Below, piece by piece: positions 26,707-36,888 of a DNA stretch of 64,000 bases (its first letter is position 1; each line of letters starts with the position of its first letter). Made by a program: the position numbers and the translations under genes. This DNA is from Streptomyces katrae (GTDB lineage: Bacteria; Actinomycetota; Actinomycetes; Streptomycetales; Streptomycetaceae): NCBI RefSeq assembly GCF_000717655.1, contig NZ_JNZY01000002.1, positions 124,001-188,000 of the forward strand, read 5' to 3'. Under the pieces are notes generated by a model. The model was given only the letters and a program-made list of their open reading frames with translations, was not told the DNA's origin and ran no database searches.

Positions 26707-27449
26707 CGGCTCAGGGGCCAGGCTGCCGACGGGGTCCGGTCGGACGCGACCGCGTACGTGGCGCAGGCGTCCGTCAGGGTTTCCAGGAGGGTCAGGGGGT
26801 CCGGGAGCGGGTGCTCCATGCCGCGGATCCAGGTCACCCCCAGGTCACCGGGGAGGGCGGCCGGGGGGACCAGGACGTAGCTGCCGCGGCAGTGCCAGCG
26901 CAGGCCCGGGTGCTCGTCCATCGTCTCCGGGTGGCAGTCCAGCTCGCACGGCCACCACTCGTCCTCGTCCTCGGGGGTCCCGCGCGTCGCCGTGAAGAAG
27001 AGCATCCGGGCCTGGTCGCCCGTACCGCCCGATTCCGCGACCGGACCGACCTCGACGCCCGCCGCCAGCAGGCGGGCCAGGGCGCTCGCGCCGGCCTCGA
27101 GCGGGACGTCCAGCACGTCGTGGACCATGCCCGTCGCGGTGACGAAGTTCGCCTGCGGCTGGTTGCGCGCCCAGCGTTCGATCTGCGCGCGGTCGGTCGT
27201 CGACTGCGTCTGCCAGGCGAAGGAGAGGGGGTGCCGCGCGGGCGTGGGACAGCCGATCCGCTCGCACGAACACCGGTAGCCGGCGGGGTGGGCGGCGGGG
27301 GCGAGCGGCAGGCCCGCGGCGGCCACGGCCAGCAGCAGGGCCTCGCGTGCGCGCTCGGGATCTTCGGGGGAGGGTTTGGGCCGCCGGCGCAGCCACTGGG
27401 AAATCCTGCTCTGCTCGCCGCGTTTGACGCGGCCGGACTCAGACCCCAT
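26703..27449 (-). CDS. Prim-pol-like (bifunctional primase/polymerase N-terminal) protein
   Basis: 248 residues of the short actinobacterial group that keeps only the prim-pol fold. Cysteines in YRCSCERIGCPTPARHP (about 58-74) look like the zinc knuckle of the group. Where true prim-pols have DxD, this one has DVLDVPLEAG, so the second acid is missing and polymerase activity is doubtful. The start has GAGGGGA upstream. It could be a plasmid- or phage-derived domain adapted to another role; nothing around it is mobile. Confidence 0.8.
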   Translation of the reverse strand: MGSESGRVKRGEQSRISQWLRRRPKPSPEDPERAREALLLAVAAAGLPLAPAAHPAGYRCSCERIGCPTPARHPLSFAWQTQSTTDRAQIERWARNQPQANFVTATGMVHDVLDVPLEAGASALARLLAAGVEVGPVAESGGTGDQARMLFFTATRGTPEDEDEWWPCELDCHPETMDEHPGLRWHCRGSYVLVPPAALPGDLGVTWIRGMEHPLPDPLTLLETLTDACATYAVASDRTPSAAWPLSR

Positions 27450-27634
27450 CTATCCCCTCACCTCACCGTTTCCCCGGCAGACCCTCACATGGTCCCACCA
27501 TCCTGCGGTCCGGGTGACCGCTCTCCCCAACCGGGGGGTGGGGGAGAGGTGCCGGCTGTACCCCGATGAGTAGGCGGAATACCGTCACATAGCCGTGGAA
27601 TTCGGCCAATTGTCCCCGGCCGGACACCGGACCG

Positions 27635-28264
27635 TCAGTCCTCGGTGACCTTCGCCACCCCGCCCAGCACCCGGTCCACCAGTGCGTCCGCATAAGCGTG
27701 CGTCAGCGGCGCCGTCCGCAGCAGCCAGCGGTACGTCAGCGGCCCGACCAGCATCTCCACCGTCAGGCGCAGGTCCACGTCCGCCGCGAGCTGCCCGGCC
27801 TCCCGGGCCGCGCGCAACCGTTCCTCGTACAGGGCGAGCTGCGGCTCCAGCAGCTGCTCGGTGAAGCGGGCGCTCAGCCGGGGGTCGGTCGCGGCGGCGG
27901 CGGTCAGGGCGCGGGTGGGGGCGTCGTACTTCTCGTCGTTGAACTGGTCCACCGTCAACCGCAGCACCTTCTTGAGGTCCGCCGCGAGGTCGCCGGTGTC
28001 CGGGAAGCCCGTCCAGCCGGCCTCGGTCTCCGCGTCCCCGAAGAGGGCGAGCGAGGCGTCCAGCAGGACCGCCGCCTTCGACGGCCACCACCGGTAGATC
28101 GTCTGCTTGCCGACGCCCGCGCGGGCGGCGATGGCCTCGATGGTCAGCTTGTCGTAGCCGACCTCTCCGACCAGGGCGAGCGCCGCGTCGAGGATGGCCC
28201 GCCGGGAGCGGTCGCTGCGGCGGGCGGGGTCAGGGGCTCTGCCATCGGACGTTCTGCTGTTCAT
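27635..28264 (-). CDS. TetR-family transcriptional regulator
   Basis: 209 residues. Helix-turn-helix at about 22-67: ILDAALALVGEVGYDKLTIEAIAARAGVGKQTIYRWW split over the usual helices. The C-terminal ligand domain (TetR_C type, SLALFGDAE onward) is complete. It is divergent to the DDAH gene with 132 bases between starts, so it probably controls itself and that gene. The sequence between them is AT-richer (near 28266-28330) as in a two-way promoter. Confidence 0.93.
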   Translation of the reverse strand: MNSRTSDGRAPDPARRSDRSRRAILDAALALVGEVGYDKLTIEAIAARAGVGKQTIYRWWPSKAAVLLDASLALFGDAETEAGWTGFPDTGDLAADLKKVLRLTVDQFNDEKYDAPTRALTAAAATDPRLSARFTEQLLEPQLALYEERLRAAREAGQLAADVDLRLTVEMLVGPLTYRWLLRTAPLTHAYADALVDRVLGGVAKVTED

Positions 28265-28396
28265 TCGGACAAATTATCAACGCGGGACGTCTCGTCTTTG
28301 TGTCATTCCGTAAACCACCCAATCAGTTCACTGCGCGGTTTCCCTTGAGGAGAGACGATTCTCTCGACATCTCTCGTGAGCCGTGAGGAGCCTTCT

Positions 28397-29206
28397 TTGC
28401 GCAGAGTCGCCACACCCCGGCGCTACTTGATGTGCCCACCCGCACACTTCAAGGTCACGTACTCCATCAACCCGTGGATGGACCCCACGAAACCGGTGGA
28501 CCTGCCCCTCGCACACGCCCAGTGGGAAGACCTCCGGGACCGCTACCGCTCCCTCGGCCACACCGTCGAGACGCTCGTACCGGACCCCGAGCTGCCCGAC
28601 ATGGTCTTCGCCGCGAACGGCGCCCTCGTCGTCGACGGCCGGGTGCTCGGCGCCCGGTTCGCCTACCCGGAGCGCGCCGCCGAGGCGGAGATCCACCTGG
28701 ACTGGTTCCGGTCCCACGGCTTCGAGCACGTCCACGAGCCGGCCCATGTCAACGAGGGCGAGGGCGATTTCGCCGTCACCGCCAGCTACATCCTGGCCGG
28801 CCGGGGCTTCCGCTCCAGCCCGCTCTCGCACGACGAGGCGCAGGAGTTCTTCGGCCGGCCGGTCATCGGCCTCGACCTGGTGGACCCGCGGTACTACCAC
28901 CTGGACACGGCGCTGTGCGTGCTCGACGGCGACGAGGTCATGTACTACCCGCCGGCCTTCTCGGCCGGCAGCCGGGCGGTGCTCGGGCGGCTGTTCCCGG
29001 ACGCGCTGATCGCCGGCGACGAGGACGCGGCGGCCCTCGGCCTGAACGCCGTCTCGGACGGCCGGCACGTCCTGCTCCCGCAGGCGGCGACCGGGCTGTT
29101 CGCACCCCTGCGGGACCGGGGCTTCGAGCCGGTCCCGATGGACCTGGGCGAGCTGCTCAAGGGCGGCGGCAGCGTGAAGTGCTGCACCCAGGAGCTGCGG
29201 ATGTAG
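28397..29206 (+). CDS. ddaH: Dimethylarginine dimethylaminohydrolase-like amidinotransferase
   Basis: 269 residues from TTG 28397, which has GAGGAG six bases upstream; GTG 28376 is an alternative with no near site. The guanidino-modifying fold shows INPWMDPTKPVD, FAANGALVV, the acidic GEGDF, the catalytic His in YYHLDTALCVL and the nucleophilic Cys in GSVKCCTQEL. The family hydrolyses dimethylarginine to citrulline and dimethylamine, or acts on other arginine derivatives. A TetR gene lies divergent. Confidence 0.88.
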   Translation: MRRVATPRRYLMCPPAHFKVTYSINPWMDPTKPVDLPLAHAQWEDLRDRYRSLGHTVETLVPDPELPDMVFAANGALVVDGRVLGARFAYPERAAEAEIHLDWFRSHGFEHVHEPAHVNEGEGDFAVTASYILAGRGFRSSPLSHDEAQEFFGRPVIGLDLVDPRYYHLDTALCVLDGDEVMYYPPAFSAGSRAVLGRLFPDALIAGDEDAAALGLNAVSDGRHVLLPQAATGLFAPLRDRGFEPVPMDLGELLKGGGSVKCCTQELRM

Positions 29207-29219
29207 CGCCGCGGACTGG

Positions 29220-30236
29220 TTACGAGGTGGCCGCCGGCGGCCACTCCTGGCCCCAGTCGGCGTCCCGCGCCGCCTTGTACAGGTCACCGTGGCGCTTGGT
29301 CACGTTGACCCGGGTCAGGCCCTCGCTCTCCGGGCCGCACAGGTCCAGCAGGACGAGCCCCTTCCGGATCTGCGGCCTCCGCGTGATCCGGGAGGGGGCC
29401 GGCTCCACCGGGAAGCGGGTCGCGGCCACGTAGCTGAACTTCTCGTCCTCGTACGGGAGGGACCCGCCCTTGACCTGCCGGTGCAGGGAGGACCGGCTGA
29501 CCCGCGCCGAGAAGTGGCACCAGTCCTGCCCGACCTCGATCGGGCAGGTGCCGTCGTGCGGGCACGGGGCGGCGACCTTCAGCCCGGCCCCGATCAGCTG
29601 GTCGCGGGCCTCGCGGATGCGCAGGTACCCCTCGGGCGTGCCCGGCTCGATCAGCACCACGGCCTGCCCGGCGCGGGCCGCCTCGGCGACCACGGCCCGG
29701 CGGGCCTCCGGCGTGAGCTCGCCGAGTACGTACGACACCGTCACGAGGTCCGCATCGGGCAGGACCAGCCCGGATCCGATGACGGCCCGCCGCCACTCGG
29801 CGGCCCGCAGCACCTCCGAGCCGGAGGACGCCGCGAGCTCCTTGCCGAGGGTCAGCGCCGGCTCCGCCCAGTCCAGGACCGTGGTGCCGCGCGGGCCGTC
29901 CCAGACGGCGTCCACCGCCCAGGTCGCCGCGCCCGTGCCGCCTCCCACGTCGACGTGGGAGGCCGGGGACCACTGCGGCGCGGCCTCGGCGAGCGCGTCC
30001 AGGGCGGACCGTACGGCCTCGAAGGTGGCCGGCATCCGGTACGCCGCGTACGCCGCCACGTCGGAGCGGTCGCGCAGGACGGGCGCGTCGGTGGGGGTCC
30101 GGCCGCGGTAGCTGGCGATCAGCCGCTCGACGGCGGCGGTGGCCTGCTTCGGCGGGAGCCCGTCGAGCAGCCCGCCCAGCGCGGACCGGAGGGTTGCGGC
30201 GGTGGTGGGGACGGAGGCGGAAGCGGAGGCGTTCAC
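29220..30236 (-). CDS. Rsm22-like SAM-dependent methyltransferase (ribosomal small-subunit Rsm22 family)
   Basis: 338 residues. SAM motif HVDVGGGTGAATWA (about 93-106), then VLDWAEPALTLGKEL; the cysteine cluster CPHDGTCPI...QDWCHFSARV matches the Rsm22 family, whose mitochondrial members assist small-subunit assembly and bind an iron-sulfur cluster or zinc. The target here is unproven. TAAACT (30243-30248, minus strand) lies 6 bases before the GTG with no ribosome site, so probably leaderless. Confidence 0.9.
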   Translation of the reverse strand: MNASASASVPTTAATLRSALGGLLDGLPPKQATAAVERLIASYRGRTPTDAPVLRDRSDVAAYAAYRMPATFEAVRSALDALAEAAPQWSPASHVDVGGGTGAATWAVDAVWDGPRGTTVLDWAEPALTLGKELAASSGSEVLRAAEWRRAVIGSGLVLPDADLVTVSYVLGELTPEARRAVVAEAARAGQAVVLIEPGTPEGYLRIREARDQLIGAGLKVAAPCPHDGTCPIEVGQDWCHFSARVSRSSLHRQVKGGSLPYEDEKFSYVAATRFPVEPAPSRITRRPQIRKGLVLLDLCGPESEGLTRVNVTKRHGDLYKAARDADWGQEWPPAATS

Positions 30237-30310
30237 CTGGGAAGTTTACGGCGCCCGGCACACCCCGGACGCCGTCGGGAGGGCCCGGGCTCCCGCCCCC
30301 GCCCCTGCGC

Positions 30311-31648
30311 TCAGACCGCGGACTCCCGGTTCTGCCAGGGCCGGCACATGCCGGCGAAGCAGGCGGCCGCCAGCAGCGAGCACACCAGCTGGACCACCGC
30401 CATCGGCACCGCCGTGCCCTCGCCCGCGATCCCGACCAGCGGCGAGGCGATCGCCCCGACCAGGAAGGAGGAGGTGCCCAGCAGCGCCGAGGCCGATCCG
30501 GCCGCGTGCGGGGTGCGCATCAGCGCCAGCGCGTTGGTGTTCGGCAGCACCACGCCCATCGCCGACATCAGCACGAACAGCGCGGCGGCGATCGGGACCA
30601 GCCCGACCTCCCCGAACACCCCGGCCGCCATCAGCAGCAGCGCCACCGAGGCGGCGGTGATGACGGCGATCCCGCCCGCCAGCACCTTGTCCAGGCGGAC
30701 CCGGCCGACCAGCAGCTTCCCGTTGACCTGCCCGGCGGCGATCAGGCCGACCGAGTTGAGGCCGAACAGCAGGCTGAAGGCCTGCGGCGAAGCCCCGTAG
30801 ATCTCCTGCACCACGAAGGGCGAGGCGGAGATGTACGAGAAGAGCGTGGCGAAGGCGAAGCCGCCGGCCAGGGTGTACCCGGCGAAGACCCGGTCGGCGA
30901 GCAGCCCGCGCATGGTCCGCAGTGCGGAGCCCACGCCGCCGGTCTGCCGCTGTGCCGGCGGCAGGGTCTCGCCGAGGCTGCGCCAGACGACGAGGGTGAG
31001 CAGGGCGCCGACGGCGGTGAGGACGACGAACACCCCGCGCCAGTCGGAGAAGCGGAGCACCTGGCCGCCGATGAGCGGGGCGACGACCGGGGCCACGCCG
31101 GATATGAGCATCAGTGTGGAGAAGAACCGGGCCATCTCGACCCCGTCGTACAGGTCGCGTACGACGGCCCGGGCGATGACGACCGCGGCCGATCCGGCCA
31201 GGCCCTGGAGCAGCCGGAAGCCGATCAGCAGCTCGGCGGTCGGGGCGAGGGCGCAGATCGCGGTGGCGAGGACGTAGACGACCATGCCGGTCAGCAGGGG
31301 CCGACGGCGGCCCCACTTGTCGCTCATCGGGCCGATGACGAGCTGGCCCAGCGCCATGCCGGCGAGGCAGGCGGTGAGGGTGACCTGGATGGTGGCGGCC
31401 GGGCTGTCCAGGGCGTCCGTGACCTCCGGCAGGGCCGGCAGGTACATGTCCATGGACACCGGGGGGAGGGCGCTGAGCCCGCCGAGTATGAAAGTGACGA
31501 GCAGTCCGGTACGGCGGGCGGCCGTGAGCGGTGCGGACATCGTCTGCGGTGCGGAAACGGTCTGCTGCGCGGAAGCGGTCTGCGGTGCGGAGGGCGTCTC
31601 GGGTGACGGCTCGTGCGAGGGGGCCGTCGCGGGGCCTCTCTCCGGCAT
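30311..31648 (-). CDS. Bcr/CflA-family MFS multidrug exporter
   Basis: 445 residues with 12 predicted membrane helices. [13 protein letters not shown] after the first helix and [14 protein letters not shown] between helices 2 and 3 are hallmarks of the Bcr/CflA drug/proton antiporters. A long N-terminal extension (about 1-43) is made of S-A-P/Q-Q-T repeats and is cytoplasmic. The start has GGAG upstream. Substrate unknown; bicyclomycin- or chloramphenicol-like compounds in relatives. Confidence 0.92.
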   Translation of the reverse strand: MPERGPATAPSHEPSPETPSAPQTASAQQTVSAPQTMSAPLTAARRTGLLVTFILGGLSALPPVSMDMYLPALPEVTDALDSPAATIQVTLTACLAGMALGQLVIGPMSDKWGRRRPLLTGMVVYVLATAICALAPTAELLIGFRLLQGLAGSAAVVIARAVVRDLYDGVEMARFFSTLMLISGVAPVVAPLIGGQVLRFSDWRGVFVVLTAVGALLTLVVWRSLGETLPPAQRQTGGVGSALRTMRGLLADRVFAGYTLAGGFAFATLFSYISASPFVVQEIYGASPQAFSLLFGLNSVGLIAAGQVNGKLLVGRVRLDKVLAGGIAVITAASVALLLMAAGVFGEVGLVPIAAALFVLMSAMGVVLPNTNALALMRTPHAAGSASALLGTSSFLVGAIASPLVGIAGEGTAVPMAVVQLVCSLLAAACFAGMCRPWQNRESAV

Positions 31649-31756
31649 GCGGAACTCCAGTCTTTTCGTCGTCTTTTCACACCCCCGACCGACCTATGCT
31701 CTCAGCTGTCGGAACGTCCGTGGAGCGATGCGACATGTGACGTACCCTGCGGCCCC

Positions 31757-32518
31757 ATGGACGCAAGTGGGAAGAAGATCGCCCTGGTCACCGGAGCGGG
31801 CTCCGGCATCGGCCGCTCCGTGGCCCTGACCCTGGCCGCCGCCGGCTGGTCGGTGGCCGTGGCCGGCCGCCGGACCGAACCGCTGGAGGAGACGGCGAAG
31901 GCGGCCGGAGCCGGCGCGGACGTGCTGTGCGTACGGGCGGACGTGAGCGATCCGGAGGACGTGGCCGCGCTGTTCGCCGCGGTCCGCGAGCACTACGGGC
32001 GCCTCGACCTCCTCTTCAACAACGCCGGGACCTTCGGCCCGGGCGGCGTCCCGCTGGAGGACCTCACGTACGAGGCCTGGCGCTCGGTGGTCGACGTCAA
32101 CCTGACCGGGTCCTTCCTGTGCGCGCAGGCGGCCTTCCGGCAGATGAAGGCGCAGGACCCGCAGGGCGGCCGGATCATCAACAACGGCTCGATCTCCGCG
32201 CACGTGCCGCGGCCCAACTCGGTCGCCTACACCGCGACCAAGCACGCCATGACGGGCCTGACGAAGTCGCTCTCGCTGGACGGGCGGCCGTACCGGATCG
32301 CCTGCGGGCAGATCGACATCGGCAACGCGGCCACCGAGATGACCGAGCGGATGCAGACCGGGATCCTCCAGGCGAACGGGCAGCTGGCGGTGGAGCCGGT
32401 GATGGACGCCGCCGACGTGGCGCGCACGGTGCTGCACATGGCGGAGCTGCCGCTGGAGGCGAACGTGCAGTTCGCGACGGTGATGGCGACGACGATGCCG
32501 TACATCGGGCGCGGCTGA
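31757..32518 (+). CDS. SDR-family oxidoreductase
   Basis: 253 residues. TGAGSGIGR (about 13-21), NNAG in [10 protein letters not shown], catalytic Ser in NNGSISAH and YTATK. Substrate cannot be told from the sequence. TACCCT at 31743-31748 is 8 bases before the ATG and there is no ribosome site, so a leaderless start is likely. It is divergent to the exporter, which starts 108 bases away. Confidence 0.9.
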   Translation: MDASGKKIALVTGAGSGIGRSVALTLAAAGWSVAVAGRRTEPLEETAKAAGAGADVLCVRADVSDPEDVAALFAAVREHYGRLDLLFNNAGTFGPGGVPLEDLTYEAWRSVVDVNLTGSFLCAQAAFRQMKAQDPQGGRIINNGSISAHVPRPNSVAYTATKHAMTGLTKSLSLDGRPYRIACGQIDIGNAATEMTERMQTGILQANGQLAVEPVMDAADVARTVLHMAELPLEANVQFATVMATTMPYIGRG

Positions 32519-32599
32519 TCCGCCGGCCGGGGCCGGCCGGCCGGACGGGCCTGCCGGAGCCACGGGAATGCGGGCGCAGGGACGGGAGTTGGGGTGATC

Positions 32600-33460
32600 A
32601 TGACTGACGTGCTGCGTTACACCGCCTTCTCCGACGACCCGGCAGGCGGCAATCCCGCCGGCGTCGTGCTCGATGCGACCGGGCTCGACGAGGCCGACAT
32701 GCTCGCCATCGCCGCCGAGCTGGGCTACAGCGAGACGGCCTTCCTCACCGCCCCGCCGGAGGGCCTCGGCGGGGAGGCCGGACGGGCCTTCACCGTGCGC
32801 TACTTCAGCCCGAAGGCGGAGGTCCCGTTCTGCGGGCACGCCACCGTGGCCACCGCCGTCGCGCTGGGCGAGCGGATCGGGCCGGGCGAGCTGGTCTTCG
32901 CGACCCCTGCGGGCACGGTGCCGGTGTCGGTGACCCGGGACGCGGAGGGCGGCCTGCGGGCCGTACTGACCAGCGTCGAACCGCACGTCGAGGACGTCGG
33001 CCCGGCCGACCTCGCCGAGGCGCTGGCCGCGCTGGACTGGCCGGAGGCCGACCTGGACCCGGCCCTCCCGCCGCGGATCGCCTACGCCGGAAACCGCCAC
33101 CTCGTGCTCGGCGCCGCCACCCGGGCCCGGCTCGCGGACCTCGCGTACGACTTCCCCCGGCTCGAGGCGCTCATGCACCGCCTGGACCTGACCACCGTCC
33201 AGCTGGTGCACCGGGCGGGCCCGGCCCTGTTCGACGTACGGGACCCCTTCCCGGTCGGCGGCGTCGTCGAGGACCCGGCGACCGGAGCCGCCGCGGCCGC
33301 CTTCGGGGCGTACGCGCGCGAGCTGGGCCTGGCCCCGGCGGACGCGGTGCTCACCCTCCGCCAGGGCGAGGACATGGGCCGCCCCGGAGTCCTGACGGTG
33401 GAACTCCGCGCCGGCGACCCCCGGGTCCGGGTAGGCGGCAGCGGGGTCCGCATCGCCTGA
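32600..33460 (+). CDS. PhzF-family isomerase
   Basis: 286 residues from ATG 32600; GTG 32594 is an alternative, with GGGAG upstream of both. The DAP-epimerase fold of PhzF is complete: DDPAGGNPAGVVL at the N-terminus, catalytic Glu in YSETAFL, FCGHATVATA, and GGVVEDPATGAAAAA in the second half. PhzF isomerises a phenazine precursor, but most family members sit outside phenazine clusters, as here, and have unknown substrates. Confidence 0.9.
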   Translation: MTDVLRYTAFSDDPAGGNPAGVVLDATGLDEADMLAIAAELGYSETAFLTAPPEGLGGEAGRAFTVRYFSPKAEVPFCGHATVATAVALGERIGPGELVFATPAGTVPVSVTRDAEGGLRAVLTSVEPHVEDVGPADLAEALAALDWPEADLDPALPPRIAYAGNRHLVLGAATRARLADLAYDFPRLEALMHRLDLTTVQLVHRAGPALFDVRDPFPVGGVVEDPATGAAAAAFGAYARELGLAPADAVLTLRQGEDMGRPGVLTVELRAGDPRVRVGGSGVRIA

Positions 33461-33498
33461 GCCCCGCCCCGCGCGTGGCGAGGGTGCCGACATGCCGA

Positions 33499-33529
33499 AG
33501 GGGCCCGGATCCTCGCGATCCGGGCCCCT
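33499..33529. terminator. Bidirectional hairpin terminator
   Basis: AGGGGCCCGGATC and GATCCGGGCCCCT form a perfect 13-bp stem with loop CTCGC, between the convergent PhzF and efeU genes. Confidence 0.8.
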
Positions 33530-33538
33530 CCCGCATGC

Positions 33539-34399
33539 TCACGAGCTGCTGGCCTCGGCCTCCGCGGAGACCGCCTCCGCCGGAGCCGGCGCAGCCGTCG
33601 TACGGCCGAGCACCCCGAGGAACAGGAGCAGCGTCGGCACCAGGTACAGCACCCACACCGCGACCTGGAGCCAGGTCGGGTCCGGCTGGAAGTTGAACGT
33701 GCCCTTCAGCAGCGTCCCGTACCAGCTGTCCGGCGGGACCGCCGAGGTGACGTCGAAGGCCTTGTTCATGAGGCCGGGCAGGAACTCGGCCTCCTGGAGG
33801 TCGTGGACCCCGTACGCGAGCACGCCCGCGGCGACCACGACCAGCATCCCGCCGGTCCAGGTGAAGAACTTGGACAGGTTGATCTTCAGTGCGCCGCGGT
33901 AGAACAGCCAGCCCAGCAGGATCGACGAACCGATCCCGAGCAGCACGCCCACCAGCGGACCTGCGCCGTTCCCGGCCGCGTGGACCGACCGCCACACGAA
34001 CAGCGAGGTCTCCAGGCCCTCCCGGCCGACGGCCAGGAACGCCGTCGTCACCAGGGCGCCCGTGCCCATCGCGAGGGCCGCGTCGAGCTTGCCGTGCAGC
34101 TCGGCCTTCATGTGCCGCGCGGTGCGCTTCATCCAGAAGACCATCCACGTCACGAGGCCCACCGAGATGATCGACAGGCTGCCGCCGATCGCCTCCTGCG
34201 CCTGGAACGTCAGCTCCGAGGTGCCGAATTCGAGCCCCGCGCCGAAGGCCAGGCTGAGCGCGGCCGCGAGGCCGACGCCGAGCCACAGCGGCCCCAGCTT
34301 GTCCTCGTTCTTGGTCTTCACCAGGTACGCGATGAGGATGCAGACGACCAGACTGGCCTCGAGCCCCTCGCGCAGGCCGATCAGATAGTTGCTGAACAC
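33539..34399 (-). CDS. efeU: EfeU ferrous/ferric iron permease (FTR1 family)
   Basis: 286 residues with seven membrane helices. Two REGLE motifs, REGLEAS near residue 10 and REGLETS near the middle, line the iron path in FTR1-type permeases. The C-terminal tail is Ala/Glu-rich. GTG 34399 follows GGAAAGGAA; the frame is open further upstream through the efeB gene but without signals. Last gene of efeO-efeB-efeU; 26 bases after efeB. Confidence 0.95.
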   Translation of the reverse strand: MFSNYLIGLREGLEASLVVCILIAYLVKTKNEDKLGPLWLGVGLAAALSLAFGAGLEFGTSELTFQAQEAIGGSLSIISVGLVTWMVFWMKRTARHMKAELHGKLDAALAMGTGALVTTAFLAVGREGLETSLFVWRSVHAAGNGAGPLVGVLLGIGSSILLGWLFYRGALKINLSKFFTWTGGMLVVVAAGVLAYGVHDLQEAEFLPGLMNKAFDVTSAVPPDSWYGTLLKGTFNFQPDPTWLQVAVWVLYLVPTLLLFLGVLGRTTAAPAPAEAVSAEAEASSS

Positions 34400-34425
34400 G
34401 TCGGTTCCTTTCCGTGCCGCCGGAA

Positions 34426-35718
34426 CTACGCGAACAGCGCCCGGCCCCACCAGTCGTCCTTGTCGCGGACGCCCGGCGGGACGGCGAAGACGGCCGAGCC
34501 CACGTGCTGGATGTACTCGTTGAGCACGTCGCTCTTGGCCAGGTTGCGCTGGATCGGGACGAAGCCCTTGCGGACGTCCCGCTGGTAGGCGAGGAAGAAC
34601 AGGCCCGCGTCGAGCCGGCCCAGGCCGTCCGTGCCGTCGGTGAACGAGTAGCCGCGGCGCAGGATCGTGGCGCCGTTGTTGGTGTCCGGGTGCGCGAGGC
34701 GGACGTGCGCCTCCGGCTTCATCGCCTTCAGGAACGGCTCGTCGCGCTCCTTCGACTTGCCGGCCGGCGCGCCCTCGGCCTTGTCCCGGCCGAAGATGTC
34801 CTCCTGCTCCTGGAGCGGAGTGCGGTCCCAGATCTCGATGTTCATGCGGATCCGGCGGGCGACCAGGTACGAGCCGCCGGCCATCCACGCCGAGCCGTCC
34901 TTGGCCTCGTCCGCGACCCACACGTGCTTGTCGAGGGCGGCGGTGTCGGTGCCGGAGATGTTCCGGGTGCCGTCCTTGAAGCCCATCATGTTGCGCGGGG
35001 TCTGCTCGTCCGGGGTGGTGGACGAGGTCTTGCCGAAGCCGAGCTGGGACCAGCGCACCGCAGTCTTGCCGAAGCCGATGCGGGCGAGCTGGCGGATGGC
35101 GTGCACGGCGACCTGGGGGTCGTCGGCGCAGGCCTGCACGCACAGGTCGCCGCCGCTCCTGGCCGGGTCCAGGTTGTCGCCGGGGAACGCCTCCAGGTCG
35201 ATCAGGGCCTCGGGGCGCCTGCCCTCCAGGCCGAACCGGTCCTTGGCGAACAGGCCCGGTCCGAAACCGACGGTGAGGGTGAGACGGGACGGCTTGAGGC
35301 CGAGCGCCTCGCCCGTGTCGTCCGGCGGGGCCTGCGGCAGGCCGCCGACCGCGCCCTCGCCGACGGGGAGTCCGGCGGTCATCCGCTCGGCGGCCCGCGT
35401 CCAGTCCTTCAGGAGCTGGACGAGCTCCGCACGGTCCTTCGTCTTCACGTCGAACGCGGCGAAGTGCAGCCGGTCCTGGACGGCGGAGGCGATACCGGCC
35501 TGGTGCTTGCCGTGGAACGGCACGGCGGAGCCGCTGAGCGCAGCCGGAACGGCGTCCGTGGCGTCGGTGAGCGCGGCGACCGTACCGCCCGCCGCCGCGG
35601 CGCCGAGCGCGAGCCCGGCACCGCCCCAGCCGAGCACGGCCCGGCGGGACGGCCCGCCGGTTGCCTCACCGGCTGCGGCCCCGGTGGCCGCGCCGGTGGT
35701 GTTGGTGTCGTCAGACAT
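34426..35718 (-). CDS. efeB: EfeB, Tat-exported DyP-type peroxidase (deferrochelatase)
   Basis: 430 residues. A twin-arginine signal (SRRAVLGWGGAGLALGAAAA, about 24-43) sends the folded heme protein out. The DyP signature GxxDG is present in MMGFKDGTRN, and later RIRMNIEIWDRT includes the distal-site arginine region. EfeB releases or oxidises iron for uptake through EfeU. 21 bases after efeO in the same operon. Confidence 0.95.
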   Translation of the reverse strand: MSDDTNTTGAATGAAAGEATGGPSRRAVLGWGGAGLALGAAAAGGTVAALTDATDAVPAALSGSAVPFHGKHQAGIASAVQDRLHFAAFDVKTKDRAELVQLLKDWTRAAERMTAGLPVGEGAVGGLPQAPPDDTGEALGLKPSRLTLTVGFGPGLFAKDRFGLEGRRPEALIDLEAFPGDNLDPARSGGDLCVQACADDPQVAVHAIRQLARIGFGKTAVRWSQLGFGKTSSTTPDEQTPRNMMGFKDGTRNISGTDTAALDKHVWVADEAKDGSAWMAGGSYLVARRIRMNIEIWDRTPLQEQEDIFGRDKAEGAPAGKSKERDEPFLKAMKPEAHVRLAHPDTNNGATILRRGYSFTDGTDGLGRLDAGLFFLAYQRDVRKGFVPIQRNLAKSDVLNEYIQHVGSAVFAVPPGVRDKDDWWGRALFA

Positions 35719-35739
35719 GTCCGTTACCCCTGATCCGCG

Positions 35740-36888
35740 TTACTTGGCGACGGCGGCGGCAAGCTTGGACAGCGGCTCCCCGAGGGCGCTGACCGCGTCC
35801 GAGAGCTCCTTGCGCTGGTCCGGGCCGACGGTCTCGTACGACGTGAACTCGTAGCCGTTCTTGTCGGCGCGGTACTTGTCGAGCAGCGTGTTCATCGCGG
35901 CGAACTGCTTGTCCAGCTCCGCGGACAGGGCCGGGTCGTTCTTCGCGGTGACCGGCTTGAGCAGCTCGTACGCTTTCTGGGCGCCCTCGACGTTGGCCTT
36001 GAAGTCGACCAGGTCGGTGTGGCTGTAGCGCTCTTCCTCACCGGTGACCTTGCCGCTGGCGACCTCGTCCAGCAGCTCCTTGGCACCGTTCGCCATCGAG
36101 GTGGGGGTGATCTCCGCCTGGCCGACCTTCTTCTGCCAGTCGGTGAGGTCGGTGATCAGCGTGTCGGCGAGCTTCTTCTCGTCGTCGCCGATCTTGTTGT
36201 CGACCCACAGGGCCTTCTCCAGGCGGTGCCAGCCGGTCCAGTCCTTCGCCGGGTCCTGGCCGGCCTCCAGGCCGTCCTCGCGGACGTCGACCTTCGGGTC
36301 GATGTCGCCGAAGGACTCGGCGACCGGCTCGGTGCGCTCCCAGCCGATGCGGGACGCGGCGTACGCCTTCTTGGCGGCCTCGACGTCGCCGGCCTTGACC
36401 GCGTCCGCGAAGGCCTGCGCCTTCGGGAGGGTCTGGTCGGCCTGCTCCTGCACGTACTTGCGGTACTCGGCGACCGCGGCGTCCAGCTCGGGGCTGCGCT
36501 TCTCGACGGCGCCGTTGCCCGTGGCCTTGACCTTCTGCCGGATGCCGTCGCCCTTCATGCCGGGCTTGCAGGCGATCTCGTAGTCGCCGGCCTTGATCTC
36601 CGCGGTGATGGAGGCCTTGGTGCCGGGGCCGATGTTCTCGCGCTCGGCGACGATGCGGTCGTCCGGGAAGAGGACGTAGACCTCGGTGACCTTGGAGCCC
36701 TTGTTCTCGACCTCGAGGGTGACCTTGCCGGCCGGGAACTCCGTCTTGGAGACCTCGCAGGCACTGTCGGAGGCGGCGATCTTGACGGCCCCGTCGCCGG
36801 CGCCGCTCTTCTCGGCGCAGCCGGTGACTGCGGTGAGCGCGGCCACGGCGGCGACCGCGGTGAGGACGGTGAGGCGGGCGGGACGCAT
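35740..36888 (-). CDS. efeO: EfeO iron-binding lipoprotein
   Basis: 382 residues. The lipobox is VTGC near residue 23, so the protein is membrane-anchored outside. A cupredoxin-like domain (about 35-122, with ACEVSKTEFPAGKVTLEV) is followed by the imelysin-type M75 domain with the HxxE iron motif HRLEKAL. It hands iron to EfeU. CAGGAG precedes the ATG. An iron box lies about 80 bases upstream, so the operon should be repressed when iron is plentiful. Confidence 0.95.
   Translation of the reverse strand: MRPARLTVLTAVAAVAALTAVTGCAEKSGAGDGAVKIAASDSACEVSKTEFPAGKVTLEVENKGSKVTEVYVLFPDDRIVAERENIGPGTKASITAEIKAGDYEIACKPGMKGDGIRQKVKATGNGAVEKRSPELDAAVAEYRKYVQEQADQTLPKAQAFADAVKAGDVEAAKKAYAASRIGWERTEPVAESFGDIDPKVDVREDGLEAGQDPAKDWTGWHRLEKALWVDNKIGDDEKKLADTLITDLTDWQKKVGQAEITPTSMANGAKELLDEVASGKVTGEEERYSHTDLVDFKANVEGAQKAYELLKPVTAKNDPALSAELDKQFAAMNTLLDKYRADKNGYEFTSYETVGPDQRKELSDAVSALGEPLSKLAAAVAK

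Noticed and set aside
26703..27449. Remnant of an integrated plasmid or phage because of the prim-pol fold
   Set aside because: No integrase, attachment site or composition change; short prim-pol-like genes are common in Streptomyces chromosomes.
32600..33460. Phenazine gene cluster because of PhzF
   Set aside because: No phzA, B, D, E or G nearby; PhzF family members are widespread outside such clusters.
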